Shown: positions 50,044 to 58,805, numbered from the stretch's first letter. The stretch: 64,000 nt of DNA from Dinoroseobacter sp965279125 (GCA_965279125.1 CBDIHL010000040.1:101788-165787), one strand, 5' to 3'. Translations and numbers: made by a program. The notes: generated from the letters alone by a model not told the origin.

Positions 50044-50093
50044 TATTTATCTCCAAGCATAAACGGAGAGAGTAATCACTAACATAAATTATG

Positions 50094-50107
50094 TCAAGCA
50101 TGCTTGA
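50094..50107. promoter_or_regulatory. Palindromic operator in front of the ubiquitin-like operon
   Basis: TCAAGCATGCTTGA is a perfect 14-bp palindrome, 8 bp upstream of the -35 box and between two divergent genes. Related half-sites (GCTTG and CAAGC) recur at 50111-50134. It is the natural binding site for the XRE dimer encoded at 49660-50043. Confidence 0.65.
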
Positions 50108-50110
50108 TGA

Positions 50111-50142
50111 CTGCTTGACATATTTAGCAAGCAGAGTAAAGT
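50111..50142 (+). promoter_or_regulatory. Promoter of the ubiquitin-like operon with second operator
   Basis: The -35 box TTGACA (50115-50120) and -10 box TAAAGT (50137-50142) are 16 bp apart. The inverted pair CTGCTTG (50111-50117) and CAAGCAG (50128-50134) spans the -35 box and spacer, so binding there would exclude RNA polymerase. Confidence 0.6.
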
Positions 50143-50175
50143 TAGCGACATCTCAACAGCTCTTAGGAGAGCACC

Positions 50176-50889
50176 ATGCAAAGTGACCACGGTCAAGAAA
50201 GCGACGAAATCATCGATCTGGAGGAGTTCGCCGCTGCCGGTAAACCTGTGCCCAAAGGCAAGAAATACCGGATCCGCATAGATAAGGAAGTCAAGGTCGT
50301 GGAAGTCGACCATATGACGGGGCGCGAGCTTTTGGCCCTCGTTGGCAAGACGCCTGAGAAGTACATCCTGCGCCAGCGTACGAAGGGTGGTGTGCATCCG
50401 GTGGGTCCGGATGACAAGGTGAGCTTCCTCGATCCTGGTGTGGAGCGATTCATGACGATCCCGAAGGAGGTGACTGAGGGCGAGGGCCCCCAACCGCGCC
50501 GGCAGTTCACTCTCATGGGAGGCGACGTGACTTACCTGAACGGTTTGGGCAGGCGCTGGGAGGCCCTGATTGATGGCGGCGTGCAAGCCGCCGTGATGTA
50601 TGGTTTCCCACTCCCGGCTGGCTATAACGTCGCGAACGCGGACGTTCATGTACGTTTCAATAGCGGCTACCCGGACACTCAGCTCGACATGGCTTATTTC
50701 TCGCCGCCTTTGGTGCGAGCTGACGGCCGCGGGATCAACAACCTGTCTATGACGACGCTTGATGGCCGCGCGTGGCAGCAATGGTCGCGCCACCGCACCA
50801 CCGTCAGCGCGTGGCGGCCCGGTATCGACGATCTGAGCACCCACATGGCGTTGGTGGAGGACTGGCTGGCGGCGGAGCTTCGGAAGTAA
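50176..50889 (+). CDS. Ubiquitin-like domain fused to an E2-like domain
   Basis: The 237-residue protein has an N-terminal multiubiquitin-type beta-grasp domain (KYRIRIDKEVKVVEVDHMTG, ILRQRTKGGVHPV) to about residue 100, then an E2/UBC-like domain of the prokaryotic E2 family E pattern: YGFPLPAGYNVANADVHVRF, SGYPDTQLDMAYFSPPL, and WQQWSRHRTTVSAWRPGIDD. There is not a single Cys in the protein, so it cannot form the thioester that classical E2 enzymes use. There is also no C-terminal GG on the ubiquitin-like part, since the E2-like domain follows directly. Its stop overlaps the start of the JAB-E1 gene by 1 bp. It leads a defence-type ubiquitin-like operon. Confidence 0.82.
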   Translation: MQSDHGQESDEIIDLEEFAAAGKPVPKGKKYRIRIDKEVKVVEVDHMTGRELLALVGKTPEKYILRQRTKGGVHPVGPDDKVSFLDPGVERFMTIPKEVTEGEGPQPRRQFTLMGGDVTYLNGLGRRWEALIDGGVQAAVMYGFPLPAGYNVANADVHVRFNSGYPDTQLDMAYFSPPLVRADGRGINNLSMTTLDGRAWQQWSRHRTTVSAWRPGIDDLSTHMALVEDWLAAELRK

Positions 50890-52289
50890 TGATGCGCGCG
50901 CTACCGACTTGCGTGGCCATTTCCGGGATGCACCACCGCGAGCTGAAGCAGCATTTGTTTCCCGGGGATGGCAACGAAGCAGTTGCATTTGCGCTTTGCG
51001 GCCGCGCACGTCGCGAAGACAAAGAGCTTCTGCTTGTGCGGGAGTTGGTGCTTGTTCCCTACGAAATGTGCCCGGTCCGCACCCCTTACCGAGTCACCTG
51101 GCTTGGTACGGCACTGGACCAGGCTCTGACGCGTGCATTGGATCGGGGTCTTGCCGTGATCAAGATCCACAGTCACCCAACGGGCTATTCGTGGTTCTCG
51201 TCTACGGATGACGAGGCGGACGGCACCTTGTTTCCTTGCATCTCGGGATGGTTGGGCGACGAGAACGGTCCAATGGCAAGCATGATCATGCTCGCGGACG
51301 GTCGTATGGTTGGACGATCAATCTGGAGCGGGAAGATCGGTGAGCAGCTTGATGCCGTTCGCGTGGCGGGAGATGAATTCCAGTACTGGTTTGCTGGCGA
51401 CCAAGGGAAAATACCTGAGCACGGGCGCCGTGTTGCTCAGACTTTCGGCGAAGCGACCTACGCGCAGCTGCGCAGGTTGAAGGTGGGCGTCGTTGGCTGT
51501 TCGGGAACGGGCAGCATCATGGTGGAACAACTTGCGCGGAACGGTATCGGTGACATTGTCTTGGTCGACGACGATCACGTTGAAGAAAAAAATCTCAACC
51601 GAATTCTGAACAGCACAGCTCGTGACGCGCAGGCTGAGATAAACAAGACGCTGGTGCAGCATCGCGTTATCGAAGCAATGGGCTTTGGTACGAAAGTGCG
51701 CGTGCATCCCTACGACCTGTTGGACTTGCGCTCATTGAGGGACCTGTCCACATGCGATGTGGTCTTTGGCTGCATGGACTCCATTGACGGTCGACACGTT
51801 CTCAACAAGTTGGCGTCTGCATACCTGATACCCTATATAGATCTCGGCGTGCGCCTGGACGCTGACGGCCGGGGCGGCATTGATAGCATCTGGCTGGCGA
51901 TCCATACCCTTCAACCGGGAGGTTCGAGCCTGATGAGCCGAGGCGTCTACGACCAGCGCGATCTTGAAGCGGCGTTCGTGCTGCGCGACAGCCCGCAGGA
52001 GTACGAACGACTGAAACGTGAGGGATATATCAAGGGTGTCAAGGTGGACCGGCCTGCTGTGATCTCGGTAAATATGGCTGCAGCGGCGGCTGCGATGAAC
52101 GAGTTCCTTGCTCGCCTGCATGGATTCAGGCTGCAGCAAAATTCAGTTTTCGCGGCGCGACGCATCTGCTTGACCGACCCAGATGCCAGCATGGATGAGC
52201 GAGATGGGACACCATGCCCGCAAACAGCGAAGCAATTGGGCGCTGGCGACCAGATGCCATTTTTAGGCATGATGCGGTTGGGAACATGA
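50889..52289 (+). CDS. JAB/JAMM peptidase fused to an E1/ThiF-like domain
   Basis: The 466-residue protein combines two activities. Residues about 60-130 carry the JAMM metalloprotease signature: HSHPTGYSWFSSTDDEAD, that is HxH, seven residues, then SxxD. Residues from about 190 onward are a ThiF/E1 adenylation domain: glycine-rich GVVGCSGTGSIMVEQLARNG, DDDHVEEKNLNR, and the substrate region PYIDLGVRLDADG. A possible thioester Cys is not obvious; a conserved-looking Cys lies in GTPCPQTAKQLGAGD near the C-terminus. Such proteins adenylate a ubiquitin-like protein and can also remove it. The gene is coupled to the Ubl-E2 gene upstream (TAATG) and DUF6527 downstream (TGACATG). Confidence 0.87.
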   Translation: MMRALPTCVAISGMHHRELKQHLFPGDGNEAVAFALCGRARREDKELLLVRELVLVPYEMCPVRTPYRVTWLGTALDQALTRALDRGLAVIKIHSHPTGYSWFSSTDDEADGTLFPCISGWLGDENGPMASMIMLADGRMVGRSIWSGKIGEQLDAVRVAGDEFQYWFAGDQGKIPEHGRRVAQTFGEATYAQLRRLKVGVVGCSGTGSIMVEQLARNGIGDIVLVDDDHVEEKNLNRILNSTARDAQAEINKTLVQHRVIEAMGFGTKVRVHPYDLLDLRSLRDLSTCDVVFGCMDSIDGRHVLNKLASAYLIPYIDLGVRLDADGRGGIDSIWLAIHTLQPGGSSLMSRGVYDQRDLEAAFVLRDSPQEYERLKREGYIKGVKVDRPAVISVNMAAAAAAMNEFLARLHGFRLQQNSVFAARRICLTDPDASMDERDGTPCPQTAKQLGAGDQMPFLGMMRLGT

Positions 52290-52290
52290 C

Positions 52291-52665
52291 ATGTTGAAAA
52301 GACTCTTCGCTTGGTTAGTTGCCCTATTCAAGACGGAAAATCGGGCTACTCCGGATGGGGCACTCACAGCAGACGATGATCCGGTCTACTCAGCGCGAAC
52401 GGAATTCGACCCTCCAGATGAATGCGAGGCAGGTGTACTGCATCTAGTGGATGATGGCGCAGGCAAATTCTGGCTGGCTTTACTAATATGTCCCTGCGGT
52501 TGCGGTGCAACAATCCAACTTCCGATGACGCCGCCGGCGCGCCCCTGTTGGCAGATGCGAGGGACAATGGTAAGTCCTACGCTGTGGCCGTCAGTAAGAC
52601 GCATGAGCGGTTGTCGAAGTCACTTCTTGCTTCAGGGTGGACGCGTTCGGTGGTGCTACGACTAA
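52291..52665 (+). CDS. DUF6527 protein of the ubiquitin-like operon
   Basis: The 124-residue protein has a hydrophobic N-terminus (RLFAWLVALFK) and a core with LALLICPCGCGATIQLPMT followed by PTLWPSVRRMSGCRSHFLLQ and GGRVRWC. The cysteines CPCGC and later Cys residues suggest a zinc ribbon. DUF6527 proteins occur next to Ubl, E2 family E and E1/JAB genes in bacterial ubiquitin-like operons, so it is a core member; its function is not established here. It starts 1 bp after the E1 stop. Confidence 0.78.
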   Translation: MLKRLFAWLVALFKTENRATPDGALTADDDPVYSARTEFDPPDECEAGVLHLVDDGAGKFWLALLICPCGCGATIQLPMTPPARPCWQMRGTMVSPTLWPSVRRMSGCRSHFLLQGGRVRWCYD

Positions 52666-52708
52666 GGCAGCAAGAGTGTGCAGATTCATTATCCTCAAGG
52701 AGAAAGCG

Positions 52709-52942
52709 ATGACAAAGCGAGATATTCACGTTGTTCCGCATGACGATGGCTGGGCAACTCGCAAGGAAGGTGCGGAACGCGCCGGCCATGTGACCCGCAC
52801 CCAGCAACAGGCAATTGACCTGGCTCGCGACCAAGCTCGCCGCGAGAACGTTGAAGTTGTAATTCACAGAAAAAAGGGGGGAATCCGTGACAGCGACAGT
52901 TATGGAAACGACCCGAATCCCCCCAAAGACAAGCGGCACTGA
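52709..52942 (+). CDS. DUF2188 small protein
   Basis: The 77-residue product has the DUF2188 pattern: RDIHVVPHDDGWATRKEGAE, TRTQQQAIDLARDQARRENV and EVVIHRKKGGIRDSDSYGND, ending in a charged tail. Members are small beta-alpha-beta proteins of unknown function. An AAGGAG site precedes the ATG at 52709. It lies 43 bp after the DUF6527 gene on the same strand and is probably the last gene of the ubiquitin-like operon. Confidence 0.82.
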   Translation: MTKRDIHVVPHDDGWATRKEGAERAGHVTRTQQQAIDLARDQARRENVEVVIHRKKGGIRDSDSYGNDPNPPKDKRH

Positions 52943-53168
52943 ATATTCCTCCGCAGGGTTGTCTGCACTGAAATGTGGCCGATCCTGTTGCGCATCTAGA
53001 AGATAGTCATGCGGACAAGTGAAGTTCCACGTAGGAGCGGCTCATTTGGCGCCAGTTGAGCTATGACTCAAACTATCGTTAAGTACTTATTGTCGACAAT
53101 TAGCCACGCGGAGAAAGTCGTCGTCTCAGCCAGTTCGCCAGTCGCGAGGGCAACTGCGCAGCACCTCG

Positions 53169-55433
53169 TTATGCACTATTGGCCGGCATTTCTCGCTGTC
53201 CTGCGACTCGGGCCTCGAAGTCGGAGAGCGCAGCGCGCACTAAATTTTCGATTTCATTCACGAATTCAACGACGGCCTGGTCTCCGCGTGCATTGGGAAT
53301 CGGTACTTGCTGCTGGTAGATTCCTTCGATCCGAATCTTTCTTGTGATGGTGCTCCCTGCTCCACGCGGAGCCCAGGCCTTGTGCCATGAGGGCTGAGGC
53401 TGCTCGCGGAGCCGCCGGCGAGCAAGATTGGCAAGCTGTTTTGTGACAGCGCTTTTTAGCTGCTCGATGGCGTCGCGCTTCTGCTCTGGGCTAGGAGTTC
53501 CTGACCAGGATATGGGGCTCTCTAGGAAACGAGACACAGCGGCTTCAAGGGCAGTTCTGAGATTCGCAGTGGGCCGCAGCTCAAAGTTTTCCCCCCAGTT
53601 CTCGGCGTACCGGCGACTCAATGCCTTGATCGTCTGCCAAGAGCGCGGCTTCTCATCCGAGTCTGCTGAGATACCGAGAATGCCCTGCCATTGACGGCGG
53701 AAGTCGCGTGCGGCTTCCTGGAGTGCCATAAGTAGAAAGGCGTGGTTGTACTCTGGAACAGACACGGGCTTGATGACAGGCGGCTGTTCGGCCTCAAGAT
53801 GGCTAAGGAGTTTTTTGAGCTCGGGCTCCGCACCCTTGGCCTCAGCACGGTCTAGACGCCCAAGGTAGTAGGTGTGCCCCTGCAAGCGTTGCAGGAGAAA
53901 TCTTGTGGCTTCAGTAGCAACCGATTTCGAGAGTTGGTTGTCGACCACATTGCGCAAGGCCGCGAAGATCTGGTCGTGCAGACGTTGCCCTTTGAGGCCT
54001 GATTGGGAGGCCATGTCCATGTGAGTGAAAACCATGGCCAGCTTGCGAGTCAGGCCCGAGTTGACAATACTTTCTAATGCTTTGCCTGCCGCGTAGTTTG
54101 TTAAGCCATTCTTGGCGCTATCCACTAATAAGATGACATCTGCTTCATGCAAAAGCGCGGATGTTTGTTCGGGTAAATCAGCGTTCGAATTAGCCTTGTG
54201 CCCAAGGCCCTCCGTATCCATGAGAATGAGATTCGGCTGTGAGGTGCTCCACTCGGGCTTGAAGGGTCCGGCGACACGCATGCCGTTAACGAGCGGCGTA
54301 AGCAGACGGCCCCAAGATCGCTCACCGATTCCGTAGAAAGTTCGAAGGCCGGCGATAAATTCGTGTCGCGCCTCAGCTGATACCTTGTTCGTCCAGGCTC
54401 TCGGCCAACCCGTGGTCGTCTTGTCGAACTTTCCCTGCGCCACAACGTCGAACTTGTTGCGCAGTTCGTCCAAGATATCCGAAACCAATTCGAGCAGTTC
54501 ATCGCTCGAATCTGCGTCCTCTTCGATGAGGTCGAGTGCTACGGCGCGATCCCCAGGAATCATCTGGTCAAGCGGTCCCAACGCTGCCTCTATGTTCGCC
54601 TTTGAAGTGGCGGATATCCGGACAATTCTTTCGACATACTCGCGCACTTTAGCGGCATTGCCCAGCTTTTCCATCTCGTCCACTGACGTGTTTTCATCAC
54701 TATCGGGCGTCAGATCGCTGTCGGAATCATCCTCATATGGATCGGCCTCAGACTCTTGAGCGTACAAATCCCCAAGGATGTACTTGAGCCTGAACCGCAT
54801 ATCACTCTTTTCGAGGAGAGTCCGGGCCACAATGGCCTCGTCGCCATCGACCGCATCGACTATTGCGGCCGATACGCACTCCTCGATTTCAAATCGCGTT
54901 TCGTGCTCTGACATGAATGTGACTACTGTCTCGTAAGCGCCCGGGCTGATGATCACCTCGGTGGGAAACGTAGTTGTGCGGTTCATGGACGTTGACGGAA
55001 ATGCCTCCTTTTTTGGGTGAGTTCCAATGAGCTGGCGCACCAATGTGGTTTTTCCCGCTCCCGGCACCCCCAGCATTACTACCTTCGCATAGCCATCGTT
55101 TCGCTTAGGGAAGGGAAGTAGCTTGTCGCGCACAGGACGTGCATCTGCAGTTCGCGGCTCAATCTCTGCATAGAAGATTTCCAGTACGGCGGGGTCAAAA
55201 CGTTTTGCGGCGTCGGCTCTGGCGCCGAGCGACCACAGAGTTTGGTCATTTAGTAGATCGTTCAATTGCTGCACCAGCATGTGAGCCCGGTCAGCGTCCG
55301 TCGTGCCCAAGCCTTTGCGCGTCTTCTTGCCTGGCTTTTCCTCCGCATTCATTCGTAGCGGATGACGAAACTCAACTAGCCAGCCCTTACGGCCGGGATT
55401 CTGTTTAGCAGCAGCTACATACGCTTGCGTCAT
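53169..55433 (-). CDS. Dynamin-like GTPase
   Basis: The 754-residue protein begins with a small basic domain (KGWLVEFRHPLRMNAEE, KKTRKGLGTTDADRAHMLVQ) that resembles the DNA-binding arm of integrases. The GTPase domain has G1 GVPGAGKTTLVR at about 122-133, G3 MDTEGLGH near 405 and G4 THMD near 467. The large insert between G1 and G3 (acidic, ESEADPYEDDSDSDLTPDSD) is unusual. The C-terminal half is helical, as in dynamin-like proteins. I use the ATG at 55433 after GGAG. It is divergent from the HTH gene of the next operon. Bacterial dynamin-like GTPases have been linked to membrane surveillance in phage defence; that role here is inference. Confidence 0.72.
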   Translation of the reverse strand: MTQAYVAAAKQNPGRKGWLVEFRHPLRMNAEEKPGKKTRKGLGTTDADRAHMLVQQLNDLLNDQTLWSLGARADAAKRFDPAVLEIFYAEIEPRTADARPVRDKLLPFPKRNDGYAKVVMLGVPGAGKTTLVRQLIGTHPKKEAFPSTSMNRTTTFPTEVIISPGAYETVVTFMSEHETRFEIEECVSAAIVDAVDGDEAIVARTLLEKSDMRFRLKYILGDLYAQESEADPYEDDSDSDLTPDSDENTSVDEMEKLGNAAKVREYVERIVRISATSKANIEAALGPLDQMIPGDRAVALDLIEEDADSSDELLELVSDILDELRNKFDVVAQGKFDKTTTGWPRAWTNKVSAEARHEFIAGLRTFYGIGERSWGRLLTPLVNGMRVAGPFKPEWSTSQPNLILMDTEGLGHKANSNADLPEQTSALLHEADVILLVDSAKNGLTNYAAGKALESIVNSGLTRKLAMVFTHMDMASQSGLKGQRLHDQIFAALRNVVDNQLSKSVATEATRFLLQRLQGHTYYLGRLDRAEAKGAEPELKKLLSHLEAEQPPVIKPVSVPEYNHAFLLMALQEAARDFRRQWQGILGISADSDEKPRSWQTIKALSRRYAENWGENFELRPTANLRTALEAAVSRFLESPISWSGTPSPEQKRDAIEQLKSAVTKQLANLARRRLREQPQPSWHKAWAPRGAGSTITRKIRIEGIYQQQVPIPNARGDQAVVEFVNEIENLVRAALSDFEARVAGQREMPANSA

Positions 55434-55445
55434 ATCAACTCCATA

Positions 55446-55500
55446 ATGTTCCAGAGTGTTCCAATGTATCACGGAACGAATTTTGGAACAACTTGGAACA
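55446..55500. promoter_or_regulatory. Symmetric quadruple half-site operator
   Basis: TGTTCCA occurs twice with a 3-base gap (55447-55453, 55457-55463), and its complement TGGAACA occurs twice with the same gap (55484-55490, 55494-55500). The two arms are mirror images around a 20-bp centre. It begins about 13 bp upstream of the GTPase start codon, so a bound protein would control that gene. Confidence 0.65.
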
Positions 55501-55531
55501 TCAACTTTGGCTATTATCGCTTTTTTAGCTC

Positions 55532-55589
55532 ATACAGTTCATTAAGCTGTTGAATAAGCTGCGATTATAAGATACAGTTCATCTAGCTG
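55532..55589. promoter_or_regulatory. Direct repeats before the HTH-helicase operon
   Basis: ATACAGTTCATTAAGCTG (55532-55549) and ATACAGTTCATCTAGCTG (55572-55589) differ at two positions and start exactly 40 bp apart, about four helical turns. Each is weakly dyadic (CAGTT/AGCTG). They lie between the GTPase operator and the HTH gene and are candidate binding sites for that HTH protein. Confidence 0.6.
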
Positions 55590-55616
55590 CGAGAAAATGT
55601 CTTGAATAATACGGTA

Positions 55617-56456
55617 ATGACTCTCGAAGAGGTGGCACAGGCACTCAAGGTGGAAACTGAGATCGTCATGGCCATGGCCCAGGCGGGCGAGCTCCCCTCT
55701 TTCCGGGTGCGCGACCAGTGGCGTGTACGCCGGTCTGATCTAGAGGCATGGGTAGACAACCAAGTAGTCGTTACTCGTCGTGGGTTCGGCGATCACACCA
55801 GGGCCACAGGGGTCCAGTCACTTGTAGCGGAACAGCCGGAGGCGGGTAAGCCAGCGTGGAAGAAACCGAACCAACGTACCAAGGAGAGGACCATGAGCGA
55901 AAAACATCTAACCGATCTCACCGAGCGAGTCCCGCAGGATGAATTGCACAGGCGTTTCGTGGACGCCTTGGGTCCGACGCGAGTGCGTGAACACGGCTCT
56001 TTCCAAGCGAAGCCCTTTGAGGTCGATCTTGTCGCCCCGCTCCCGCAACGCGTCCGGGTCTATATGTACAACGCGACGCGGCCACCAGGCGGCCGTCCGT
56101 TGGGCGAACACAAAGTCCAGCTTATTGTTCCTGGTCAGGGCCGGGGCGACCGCGGATCTTTCGACAGCGGTGGCGGACGCATCGTGTTGCTCGTCGGATA
56201 CGCTGCCGAAGAGGGCGTGTTCGTGCTTTGGGACGCGGGGCTCTACACCGACTTTGCCTGGTCACGGAATGTGCAGGTGAAGGGTCACACTATCATCGAC
56301 GCGACAGCCGGGAAGATCGCAACTCAGGAGCGTCAATTGCGGCCCGCATCGGGTCGAACGATCCTGGAGACGGTACTTGCGGTGAACGCCCGCAACTTGG
56401 CCGATGCAATTCAACGGCGCATGGAACTCACTCGCCAGCGCCTGTTGCGGGACTAG
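55617..56456 (+). CDS. HTH (excisionase-type) protein with a sensor-like C-terminal domain
   Basis: The 279-residue protein starts with an excisionase-type winged helix (MTLEEVAQALKVETEIVMAM, LPSFRVRDQWRVRRSDLEAW). After a linker, residues about 100-275 form a second domain (VRVYMYNATRPPGGRPLGEH, GGGRIVLLVGYAAEEGVFVL, RTILETVLAVNARNLADAIQ) that looks like a ligand- or base-binding restriction-associated domain; I cannot name it with confidence. I take the ATG at 55617 over the TTG at 55602. It leads an operon with the PLD-helicase, ending 6 bp before it. It probably regulates the operon through the upstream repeats. Confidence 0.72.
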   Translation: MTLEEVAQALKVETEIVMAMAQAGELPSFRVRDQWRVRRSDLEAWVDNQVVVTRRGFGDHTRATGVQSLVAEQPEAGKPAWKKPNQRTKERTMSEKHLTDLTERVPQDELHRRFVDALGPTRVREHGSFQAKPFEVDLVAPLPQRVRVYMYNATRPPGGRPLGEHKVQLIVPGQGRGDRGSFDSGGGRIVLLVGYAAEEGVFVLWDAGLYTDFAWSRNVQVKGHTIIDATAGKIATQERQLRPASGRTILETVLAVNARNLADAIQRRMELTRQRLLRD

Positions 56457-56462
56457 CCTCAA

Positions 56463-58604
56463 ATGGCCGGAGCCCTTACTGATCTCGTCCTAAAGCAGGC
56501 TTACCACAAGCCCGAGGACGATATTGCCGCAGAGTTTTATCTGCCTTGCCTTGCCCGTGCGACTTTGTATGAGCGTGCTGTGGGCTACTTCAGCAGCGCA
56601 ATCTATGCGCTTGCGTGGCCGAGCTTGCGTGCCTTTGTGGACAGTGGGGGCAAGATGCGATTGATTTGCTCCCCGGTGCTCACAGAAAACGATGTCGGCG
56701 CAATGAAAGAAGGCTACTCGGCGAGAGACGATTCGCGCCAGGGCCAAGCACTCAAAGAAGAGTTTGAGAGAATGCTTTCGTCGTCCGGAACGGTCAAGCC
56801 GGCGCGAGTTCTTGCGACGCTGATCGCCGCCGGCGTCATTGACTTTCGTATTGCGTGGGTAGGTGAAGAGGCAGGCGGGCAAATGAAGCGCCTCTTCCAC
56901 GACAAGTTGGGCATCTTCAAGGATCCATGGGGCAACTCGGTCGCCTTCAAAGGGTCAATGAACGAGACTTGGCCAGGGCTAGCCCTGGACGGCAACCTCG
57001 AGTCAGTGGACGTGTATGTCGGATGGGGCGGTGCTCGGGAATCGGAGCGAGTCGCAGCCGAACAATCGTACTTTGACCGGCTCTGGGCAAACCAATACTC
57101 CGGCGTCGTAACGGTCCCGCTTCCGCAGGTGGCACTTGACGCATTCGTGTCAGCAGCTGATCCCGAACATTGGCGTGAGCTAGTTGATGAAATCTGCGTT
57201 GAGCTTGGGGCAGCGTCGGGCTGGGCTCCGCAGGCAGCGTCGCCGCGCATACCGCGCCCACACCAACTGGCGGCTCTTGACGCGTGGGTTGAGTGCGGCC
57301 GTCGTGGAATATTCAAGCACGCAACAGGCTCGGGGAAAACGTTCACAGCTCTCTGTGCAATCGGGAATGCCTTTTCTCGCGACGAGGTCGTACTTGTCTT
57401 GGTGCCCAGCGATCTGCTGCTGCAACAGTGGGCTACCCAGTTGCATTCCGTTTTCGATGAACGGAAAATGCGGTTGCTGATGTGCGGCGGAGGGCACGCG
57501 GACTGGAAGCACGACGGGCGCTTGGCCGCGTGGACGCGCCAACGAGCGGGCGGTGCGCCACGATGTGTCCTTTCAACTATCCAAACCGCCTCTATGCCCG
57601 CATTTCTTCGGGCGTGCCAGCAAGGCAATCATCTCTTTGTCGTCGCAGACGAGGTCCACCGCCTAGGTGCCGAGAATGCGCAGCAAATTCTGGAAATCGA
57701 GTCCGGCCCCCGGCTGGGACTGAGCGCCACGCCAGAGCGGGCGGGAGATGTCGAAGGCACAAAAAAGATACTTTCATATTTCGAAGGGATCGTGCCACCT
57801 CCGTTCACGCTTTTCGATGCCATCAGTGCTGGCACATTAACCCAGTACGCTTACCACGTACACCGCATTGCTCTGGAGTTTGACGAGCAACAGTCATGGA
57901 ACAAGCTATCTCGTGAAATCGGTAAGCAATATGCCCTAACGATGTCCTCGAGTGACACTTCAGCCGAATCCCACTGGCGTCTGAAGCTAATGCGGATTCA
58001 GCGTGCGCGAATCATTAAGGGTGCCCGGCAGAAGGTTCGAGCGGCGGTTGATGTCGTGATGGCTACCTACCGGCCAGGGCAACACTGGATCGTGTATTGC
58101 GACGATCAAGTTCAACTAGTCGAAGTGCGAGATGCGATCCGGTTCGCTGGGTGCAACTCGGTGTTCGAGTACCACACAGGGATGGCCGGAGACCAACGGC
58201 AGACTCTGGCGCTGTTCGAAAGGCAAGGCGGTGTTGTCGTCTCCATCCGATGTTTGGATGAAGGAGTAGATATTCCAGCAGTTTCTCACGCCTTAATTCT
58301 TGCATCCTCCAAAAACCCTCGCGAATACGTGCAACGTCGAGGTCGGGTGCTGCGCAAGTTCGAGAACAAAGCCATTTCACACATTCACGACGTACTCGTC
58401 ACGCCGCACTTCGATCCCGATGAGCCCCCTCAGATGTCAATCTTGGAGGCAGAGCTCGCGCGTGCTATTGAGTTTGGCAGCCACGCAATCAACCCAGGAT
58501 GCATTACAGACCTGGAGCGGCTTGCGATTGAGCATGGCATTGATTGGACAAAACTGACCGACTCTGGAATTGAAGACGACGAAGAAGAAAAGGAATCCAA
58601 ATGA
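56463..58604 (+). CDS. PLD-like nuclease-SF2 helicase fusion
   Basis: The 713-residue protein has an N-terminal phospholipase-D-like region (ERAVGYFSSAIYALAWPSLR, then a second half around FHDKLGIFKDPWGNSVAFKG) and, from about residue 260, an SF2 helicase: Walker A HATGSGKTFTAL, motif II VVADEVHRLG, motif III LSATPER, and motif VI YVQRRGRVLRKF. In PLD nucleases two HxK motifs form the active site; here one is HDK and the other is weak, so nuclease activity is uncertain. Similar proteins appear in restriction and other defence operons as translocating nucleases. It overlaps the next small gene by 4 bp. Confidence 0.85.
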   Translation: MAGALTDLVLKQAYHKPEDDIAAEFYLPCLARATLYERAVGYFSSAIYALAWPSLRAFVDSGGKMRLICSPVLTENDVGAMKEGYSARDDSRQGQALKEEFERMLSSSGTVKPARVLATLIAAGVIDFRIAWVGEEAGGQMKRLFHDKLGIFKDPWGNSVAFKGSMNETWPGLALDGNLESVDVYVGWGGARESERVAAEQSYFDRLWANQYSGVVTVPLPQVALDAFVSAADPEHWRELVDEICVELGAASGWAPQAASPRIPRPHQLAALDAWVECGRRGIFKHATGSGKTFTALCAIGNAFSRDEVVLVLVPSDLLLQQWATQLHSVFDERKMRLLMCGGGHADWKHDGRLAAWTRQRAGGAPRCVLSTIQTASMPAFLRACQQGNHLFVVADEVHRLGAENAQQILEIESGPRLGLSATPERAGDVEGTKKILSYFEGIVPPPFTLFDAISAGTLTQYAYHVHRIALEFDEQQSWNKLSREIGKQYALTMSSSDTSAESHWRLKLMRIQRARIIKGARQKVRAAVDVVMATYRPGQHWIVYCDDQVQLVEVRDAIRFAGCNSVFEYHTGMAGDQRQTLALFERQGGVVVSIRCLDEGVDIPAVSHALILASSKNPREYVQRRGRVLRKFENKAISHIHDVLVTPHFDPDEPPQMSILEAELARAIEFGSHAINPGCITDLERLAIEHGIDWTKLTDSGIEDDEEEKESK

Positions 58605-58804
58605 CCACCGTAAACAAACATGTTGACGATCAGTTCCAGACTCTGTTGGAGACCGTCGAGAGACTTCGCAACGATAAGTTTTCCCACCTCGATTCCGACC
58701 TGGTAAGAAGTATTCTGCGTCTGCACGCCGATGGCACTGCGGACGCCGAGGTGTTGCGCGAGGTGGAAAGCGAAGTCGAGAAATTGATAGCAGGGGGAGT
58801 CTGA
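58601..58804 (+). CDS. Small helical protein between helicase and ATPase genes
   Basis: The 67-residue acidic helical protein (QFQTLLETVERLRNDKFSHL, VLREVESEVEKLIAGG) overlaps the helicase stop (ATGA) and ends 1 bp before the ATPase ATG. Small proteins of this kind accompany DndD-like ATPases in DNA-modification operons and may be obligate partners of the ATPase. There is no motif from which to infer activity. Confidence 0.7.
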   Translation: MTTVNKHVDDQFQTLLETVERLRNDKFSHLDSDLVRSILRLHADGTADAEVLREVESEVEKLIAGGV

Positions 58805-58805
58805 G

